From Silvimonas sp. JCM 19000 (GTDB taxonomy: Bacteria; Pseudomonadota; Gammaproteobacteria; Burkholderiales; Chitinibacteraceae), in the NCBI GenBank assembly GCA_001313065.1, contig BBFD01000090.1, forward strand, positions 1 through 13,323: DNA of 13,323 nt, read 5' to 3'. The first letter of the stretch is position 1, and the number at the start of each line of letters is the position of its first letter. Shown here piece after piece: positions 8,769 to 13,323 of the stretch. The notes beneath the pieces are model-generated. The model worked only from the letters and a program-made list of their open reading frames with translations, searched no databases and was not told the DNA's origin. The translations under genes were made by a program, and so were the position numbers.

Positions 8769-9340
8769 TTAGTACTCGTAACGCCCGAAAAAAGAAGGCG
8801 ACGTTGCCGTGATTGAAACCACCGCCCACTTTGGGGATAAAGGTGCCCATCACCGAAAGCTTGTCGTAGCGCACTGCAGCCAGCGGCAGCACGATCGGAA
8901 ACGGTATGCCGCCAAAAATATCGCGGCGCGAAGTCAGCCCGGCGGTATACCCCGCCGCCACGGCCCATTGCCCGGCGACCGGGGCAAACCACAGTTTTGC
9001 GTAGCCAGCCAGCAGTTCGGGCTTGTAATGCGAATCTGAAAACGCCAGGCCATAGACGATTTCGTCGTTGCCATGCTCGTCGGTGGTATGCCGACCGTAG
9101 CCCAGGCCCCACGCATGATCATTAAAGGTTTTGCGTTTTTTCTTCGTCGTAGGTGGCCGGATCGTGCCACGTGTAACCCGAGAAATACAGATCGGGGCTG
9201 CCATTGCTCACCGTGTTATCCACGCGCTGACAGGCCGCGTTGATCCAGTCACCCATGCCCGTACAGTCGATGGCGCGGGCGCTTGAACTTGCAATCAGCG
9301 CGCTCAGGAGCAGCCCGCCTGCATGCCAATGTTTTCTCAT
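8769..9340 (-). CDS. pagP: Lipid IVA / lipid A palmitoyltransferase PagP, frameshifted
   Basis: PagP is an outer-membrane beta-barrel enzyme that moves a palmitate from phospholipid to lipid A. A signal peptide MRKHWHAGGLLLSALIASSS..ARA precedes IDCTGMGDW. Family motifs are DLYFSGYTWHDPATYDEEK (His59, matching the E. coli catalytic His), AWGLGYGR, DEIVYGLAFSDSHYKPELLA (catalytic Asp-Ser), LWFAPVAGQW, FGGIPFPIVLPLAAVRYDKL, TFIPKVG and GNVAFFF. An extra T at 9136-9141 splits the gene after DEEK. An extra A at 8788-8793 hides the true end GRYEY with TAA at 8769-8771. Corrected length is 189 aa, normal for the precursor. Two early Cys (26 and 37) could form a disulfide. The start ATG has only a weak ribosome site. 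It lies between purH and purD, an unexpected place. Confidence 0.92.
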
Positions 9341-9353
9341 AAAGATTCTTTAT

Positions 9354-9440
9354 AAAAAAAAACATGTCACGGCTTGCAGGCACTCCACTCTGCCCGCCTG
9401 CCTCGTGTAATGGATACACCAGAGGCAGGCGCCCGGCAGA
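9354..9440 (-). other. Long bulged hairpin plus T9 tract between purH and pagP
   Basis: TCTGCC-CGCCTGCCTC (9389-9404) pairs fully with GAGGCAGGCG (9422-9431) and GGCAGA (9435-9440), with a CCC bulge at 9432-9434. GTGT (9405-9408) and ACAC (9416-9419) can extend the stem around an AATGGAT loop. On the minus strand it starts 10 bp after the purH stop. A T9 tract (9354-9362) follows about 27 nt beyond the stem, too far for a simple terminator. It could cut or weaken transcription from purH into pagP. Confidence 0.6.
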
Positions 9441-9449
9441 GACGACTGC

Positions 9450-11016
9450 TTAGTGGCGGAAGTGGCGGATGCCCGTCACCACCATGGCAATGCCGTGCTC
9501 ATCGGCTGCGGCAATCACTTCTTCGTCGCGCACCGAACCACCCGGCTGGATGATGGCGGATACGCCATTTTCAGCGATGACATCCACCCCGTCACGGAAC
9601 GGGAAGAACGCATCCGATGCCGCCACCGACCCACGCAGTTCCAGACCGGCGTTGCGCGCCTTGATGGCGGCAATGCGCGTGGAATCAACGCGGCTCATCT
9701 GACCGGCGCCGATACCCAGGGTCTGCCCCTTGCCGCAGAACACGATGGCGTTCGACTTGACGAACTTGGCCACGCGCCAGGCAAACAGCAAATCACCCAG
9801 TTGTGCCGGGGTCGGTGCTTTTTTGGTGACCACTTTCAGATCATTCAGTGTCAGCGCGTGCAGATCCGGCGTCTGCACCAGCAAGCCACCGCCCACGCGC
9901 TTGACGTCAAAGTGGTTGGCGCCCGCCAGCAAAGGCACGCGCAGCACCCGTACATTGACCTTCTTTGCCAGCAAAGCCAGCGCTTCGGCGGTGTACGACG
10001 GTGCAATCAGTACTTCAAGGAATTGCGCCGCGACCGCTTGCACGGTGTCGCCATCCACTTCACGGTTAAACGCAATGATCCCGCCAAAGGCTGACGTCGG
10101 ATCAGTGGCAAACGCCAGACGATAGGCACTGAAGGCATCGGCGCCAATGGCTACGCCACACGGATTGGCGTGTTTGACAATCACGCAGGCCGGTTCTTCA
10201 AACTGTTTGACGGCTTCCCACGCGGCGTCGCTGTCGGCGATGTTGTTGTACGACAGTTCTTTGCCTTGCAGTTGTTCATAGCTGGACAAACTGCCCGCGG
10301 CCGGGTCCAGATCGCGATAAAAAAGCGGCGGACTGGTGCGGGTTTTCGCCGTAGCGCATGTCCTGCACTTTGCTGAATTGCAGATTGAGGCGATCCGGCC
10401 ACACTTTTTTTTCTCGCCATTGTCGGCCAGCGCGGTCAGATAGTTAGAGATCGCACCGTCATACGCCGCGGTATGGCTGAAGGCTTTTTTTTGGCCAGAT
10501 TGACGCGCGTGGCTGACGACAGCGCGCCATGGTTGGCGGCCAGTTCGGCCAGCAGCGGCGCGTAATCGGCGGCGTCGGTCACGATGGCCACATGCGCATG
10601 GTTCTTGGCGGCGGAGCGCACCATGGCCGGGCCACCGATATCGATGTTTTCGATGGCGTCTTCAAACGTGCAATCGGGACGCGCGATGGTGGCTTCAAAC
10701 GGGTACAGGTTGACGCAGACCAGATCGATATTGCCGATGTCGTGCTCGGACATCATGGCACATGCGCCGGCAGATCGCGCCGACCCAGAATGCCGCCGTG
10801 GATTTTGGGATGCAGCGTCTTGACGCGGCCATCCAGCATTTCGGGGAAGCCGGTGTAATCAGCGACTTCGATCACCGGCACGTTGTGATCGGCCAGCAGG
10901 CGGGCGGTACCGCCAGTGGACAGGATTTCAACGCCGTGGCCAGCCAGTGCCTGGGCAAATTCGAGAACGCCGGTCTTGTCCGAGACACTGATCAGCGCGC
11001 GTTTGATGGTGGTCAT
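9450..11016 (-). CDS. purH: Bifunctional AICAR transformylase / IMP cyclohydrolase, frameshifted
   Basis: PurH carries out the last two steps to IMP: formylation of AICAR and ring closure. The N-terminal cyclohydrolase reads [60 protein letters not shown], and [19 protein letters not shown]. The transformylase part has [14 protein letters not shown] (catalytic Lys-His), [32 protein letters not shown] and [20 protein letters not shown]. The frame is broken by a missing base near 10759, two extra T at 10485-10492, two extra T at 10405-10412 and one extra A at 10319-10324; the last three hide [17 protein letters not shown] and [17 protein letters not shown]. Corrected length is 520 aa, near the E. 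coli 529. Start ATG 11014-11016 has AGGA seven bases upstream. It follows fis on the same strand. Confidence 0.96.
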
Positions 11017-11049
11017 TTGCTTTTCCTGGATTTCTGCGGGGCTAAGAAG

Positions 11050-11069
11050 CGCGGCACAAACATGCCGCG
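11050..11069 (-). other. Small hairpin in the purH leader
   Basis: CGCGGCA (11050-11056), 6-nt loop, TGCCGCG (11063-11069), about 34 bp upstream of the purH start in the 145-bp gap after fis. No T tract follows it. It resembles no riboswitch I know. I see nothing else certain in this gap. Confidence 0.4.
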
Positions 11070-11161
11070 TCGGCTACCGGGCACGGGCTAGCCGGTGGAA
11101 TATCTTGATCTCGTTCCGGTGGTCCGCCGCGCCAGCCTGGGCCCGCGTGGCGATCCCTCGG

Positions 11162-11430
11162 TTACAGCATGTCGTAGGTCTGCAGCTTTTTTTTACGCAA
11201 GGTATTACGGTTGATGCCCAACACATCGGCCGCACGGGTCTGGTTGCCGGCTACATGATCCAGCACCATTTCAAGCAACGGTTTTTTTCCACTCGCGACA
11301 ACACCATTTCATACAACGCGCACGGCGCTTCACCATCCAGATCATCAAAATACTGCTGCAAAGACGCACGGATGGCCTCGGCAATCGGATCGATCTCGCT
11401 GGTAAAGGTAAGTACTGCTGGCTGATTCAT
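11162..11430 (-). CDS. fis: DNA-binding protein Fis, frameshifted
   Basis: Fis is a nucleoid-associated protein that bends DNA and activates rRNA and other growth-linked promoters. Start ATG 11428-11430 gives [49 protein letters not shown]. Two extra T at 11282-11288 then break the frame, and [20 protein letters not shown] and [18 protein letters not shown] follow, the classic Fis C-terminal helix-turn-helix. The T8 at 11187-11194 probably adds one spurious Lys (RKKKL). Stop TAA at 11162-11164; corrected length 87 aa, in the usual range for betaproteobacterial Fis. Because the reading frame is cut in half, simple gene calling misses it. It lies 133 bp downstream of dusB on the same strand, the dusB-fis order known from E. 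coli. Confidence 0.93.
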
Positions 11431-11563
11431 TGCTCATTCCCCAAACGGCGCCCGGTCTGTTTTATTTGTGCTGGGCGCACGGCTACTTTGTTTAAAACCT
11501 GTGCGCGGCGGCCGCTTGCAGTGTGCAAAAGCGTACCCGGGGCGCGACCCTGCTGACGGTTGC

Positions 11564-12614
11564 TCACGCCGCCAGCGCGGCGTCGGCGAGATCATCGCCG
11601 GCGTCCTTTGTGTTCTCGTCTTCGTATTGCAAGCGCTCGCCACGACGCGCCAGTCCGTCAAAATACTGGCGCACGGCAGCGTGTTGCGCGGCGGTGCTGT
11701 CCAGTTGATACATGGCCTGGCGGAAGGCGTTGCCATCGTGCAGGCCGCGGGTATACCAGGCGATATGTTTGCGGGCGATGCGACAACCCGAGTACTCGCC
11801 ATAAAACGCGTACAGCTCATCCAGATGGCCATCCAGCACATCGCGGATTTCGCTCACTTGCGGCGGCGGCAACAGCGCACCGGTGTCCAGAAAATGCGCA
11901 ATCTCTCTGAACAACCACGGCCGTCCTTGCGCCGCGCGGCCCACCATGACGGCATCTGCGCCAGTTTGCGCCAACACTTCGCGCGCTTTTTGCGGCGTAT
12001 CAATATCGCCGTTTGCAATTACCGGAATGCCCACGCTTTGCTTGACCTGACGGATCAGCTCATAGCGCGCAGCGCCGTTATACATGTCTTCACGCGTGCG
12101 ACCATGCACCGCCAGCGCGGCGATGCCGGCGGCTTCGGCGCGTTGCGCCACACGCAAAATATTCTCTTGGCCATTACAAAAAAACCCAGCCGCGTCTTGA
12201 GCGTGACCGGCACATCTACGGCTGCCACCACGGCATCAAGGATCTGGCCGACCAGGTCTTCATCTTTGAGCAGGGCTGACCCCGCCAGCTTGTTGCAGAC
12301 CTTTTTTTTGGCCGGGCAGCCCATATTGATATCGATAATCTGCGCGCCAGTTCCACGTTCAGCCGCGCCGCCTGCGCCAGCATGGCCGGATCAGACCCGG
12401 CAATCTGCACTGCAATCGGCCCCGGCTCACCCGCATGATCCATGCGCCGCCGCGTTTTGGCGTTATCCCACAGTGCGTTATTGGCCGTGATCATCTCTGA
12501 CACCGCATAACCCGCGCCAAAGTGCCGGCACAGTTGCCGGTACGGCCGGTCCGTCACCCCCGCCATGGGCGCGACAAACAGGTTATTGCGTAAGGAATAC
12601 GGCCCGATCTGCAT
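11564..12614 (-). CDS. dusB: tRNA-dihydrouridine synthase B, frameshifted
   Basis: DusB is an FMN enzyme that reduces uridine to dihydrouridine in the tRNA D-loop. The TIM-barrel start is [20 protein letters not shown], with [20 protein letters not shown] next. Then come [38 protein letters not shown] (conserved Cys of the GCP motif), [41 protein letters not shown] and [21 protein letters not shown] base is missing near 12348. Three extra T at 12302-12309 add one Lys in frame. Two extra A at 12178-12184 shift the frame within [15 protein letters not shown]. Corrected length is about 348 aa. Stop TGA at 11564-11566. It is the first gene of a dusB-fis-purH run and has its own promoter. Confidence 0.95.
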
Positions 12615-12642
12615 GGGTGCCTGGAGTGCGGAAAAGGCGCGA

Positions 12643-12671
12643 ATTCTAACGCCTGCTTAAATATTGGGCAA
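12643..12671 (-). promoter_or_regulatory. Sigma70-type promoter of dusB (dusB-fis-purH)
   Basis: Minus strand TTGCCC (12666-12671), 17-bp spacer, TAGAAT (12643-12648), about 30 bp upstream of the dusB ATG, so the untranslated leader would be short. The -35 box lies in a small inverted repeat TTGGG-CAA-CCCAA (12664-12676). Confidence 0.6.
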
Positions 12672-12848
12672 CCCAAAACCGCCCTCTGGTTGATGAGAAA
12701 ACCAGCGTTTGCTGGTGTTGGCACACGCTTCGTCGGCTGTAACGTTTTTTTTACTTGCAGAAGTGGCTTGGCCGTCACAATGAAGCCCGTATGTATCTTG
12801 CAACATCGGCGGCAGCATGCTGAAAGCCGCCGCTTTACTGGAGCCGCG

Positions 12849-13323
12849 ATGTCTTCCTCACCTTATGCGAATATCCTCACCGCCGATGGCTGGCGCCTGG
12901 GCACCCTGACCAGCGACGCCGGTCGGATCAGCGCCCTCCAGGCCGCGCCAGTAAACCCTGCAAACAATACATACGGTTATGTGCTGCCCGGCTTTGTCGA
13001 TCTGCATGTGCACGGGGCCGATGGCCACAATGTGATGGACGGTGCCGATGCCGCTGTGGCGATTGCGCGACGCCATGCGCAACACGGCACCACCTCGATG
13101 CTGGCGACGACAGTCAATGCGCCGCACGCCCGCTTACTGGCCGCGTTGCAGGCGCTGGCAGCGCATCCGGGAGCGAGCGGCAGGCGCTGCGCGTTATCTG
13201 GGCGTGCATCTGGAAGGCCCCTATGTAAACGGCGAACGTCTGGGCGGCTTGCCCGCGCATGCCCGCACGGCGGTCATGGCTGAGGTTGAGCAATATCTGG
13301 CGGCAGTGCCGGTCCGCGTGCTG
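12849..13323 (+). CDS. nagA: N-acetylglucosamine-6-phosphate deacetylase NagA, N-terminal part (cut by window end, frameshifted)
   Basis: NagA removes the acetyl group from GlcNAc-6-phosphate, feeding amino sugars from chitin or recycled peptidoglycan into glycolysis. The amidohydrolase metal motif appears as VLPGFVDLHVHGADGHNVMD, followed by AIARRHAQHGTTSMLATTVN. A frameshift near 13173 separates this from YLGVHLEGPYVNGERLGGLP, which holds the metal-binding Glu of the HLEGP motif, and AHARTAVMAEVEQYLAAVPV. Start ATG 12849-12851 is chosen because TGGAG lies five bases upstream; an in-frame ATG at 12690 would add 53 residues with no family likeness. It is divergent from dusB across 234 bp, which contain a T8 run at 12745-12752 and no clear plus-strand promoter or NagC-like site that I can identify. 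Confidence 0.9.

Noticed and set aside
9453..10094. 213-residue plus-strand frame opposite purH
   Set aside because: Shadow of the well conserved PurH transformylase domain.
10405..10492. Programmed frameshifting or transcriptional slippage at A8/T8 runs
   Set aside because: Would need many independent slippery sites, with needed shifts of +1, +2 and +3, in unrelated genes; no supporting structures seen.
11050..11069. Purine riboswitch upstream of purH
   Set aside because: Only a single 7-bp hairpin; no three-way junction or conserved aptamer core visible.
11468..12490. 340-residue plus-strand frame opposite dusB
   Set aside because: dusB motifs occupy the minus strand; the plus frame resembles no family and begins in the dusB-fis gap without a ribosome site.

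Overview
The window (about 60% G+C) looks like chromosomal DNA of a betaproteobacterium, most likely of the order Neisseriales. This rests on housekeeping gene order (rpsT divergent from murJ; dusB-fis-purH followed by purD) and on protein flavour; no ribosomal RNA is present to confirm it. Nearly every gene has a recognisable family, and I found no mobile element, phage or CRISPR array.

Layout. 1-492: 3' end of miaA (+), running into a four-copy palindromic array (408-648) and a two-way terminator. 714-980: rpsT (-), divergent from murJ (+, 1161-2703), with a strong rpsT promoter between them. A two-way terminator (2718-2757) separates murJ from a sugar-binding lipid-free periplasmic protein gene (-, 2779-4032). 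That gene is divergent from a LacI-family regulator (+, 4274-5292), and a perfect 14-bp GntR/LacI-type operator lies between them. 5309-7320: feoB and feoA (-), overlapping by 4 bp, behind a Fur-box-like sequence. 7457-12614: a purine and nucleoid block on the minus strand, in transcription order dusB, fis, purH, pagP, purD. 12849 to the end: start of nagA (+).

The main oddity is sequence quality. murJ, the binding protein, the LacI regulator, purD, purH, pagP, fis, dusB, miaA and nagA are all broken by small indels. Most are A/T runs that are 1-3 bases too long (often 7-8 bases); the rest are single bases missing from short runs such as GG, CC, TT or AA. When these are undone, lengths come out close to the family norm (murJ 512 aa, purD 429 aa, pagP 189 aa, binding protein 416 aa). 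I therefore read them as assembly errors in working genes, not decay or phase variation. Coordinates below span the whole reconstructed gene. feoA, feoB and rpsT read through without error.

Functionally the window joins tRNA modification (miaA, dusB), translation (rpsT), peptidoglycan lipid II flipping (murJ), regulated sugar uptake (binding protein plus LacI regulator), ferrous iron uptake (feoAB), de novo purine synthesis (purH, purD), nucleoid control (fis), outer-membrane lipid A palmitoylation (pagP) and amino-sugar catabolism (nagA). The best candidates for something less ordinary are the 74-bp palindromic tandem array after miaA, the orphan binding protein/regulator pair with its operator, and pagP sitting between purH and purD next to a long bulged hairpin.
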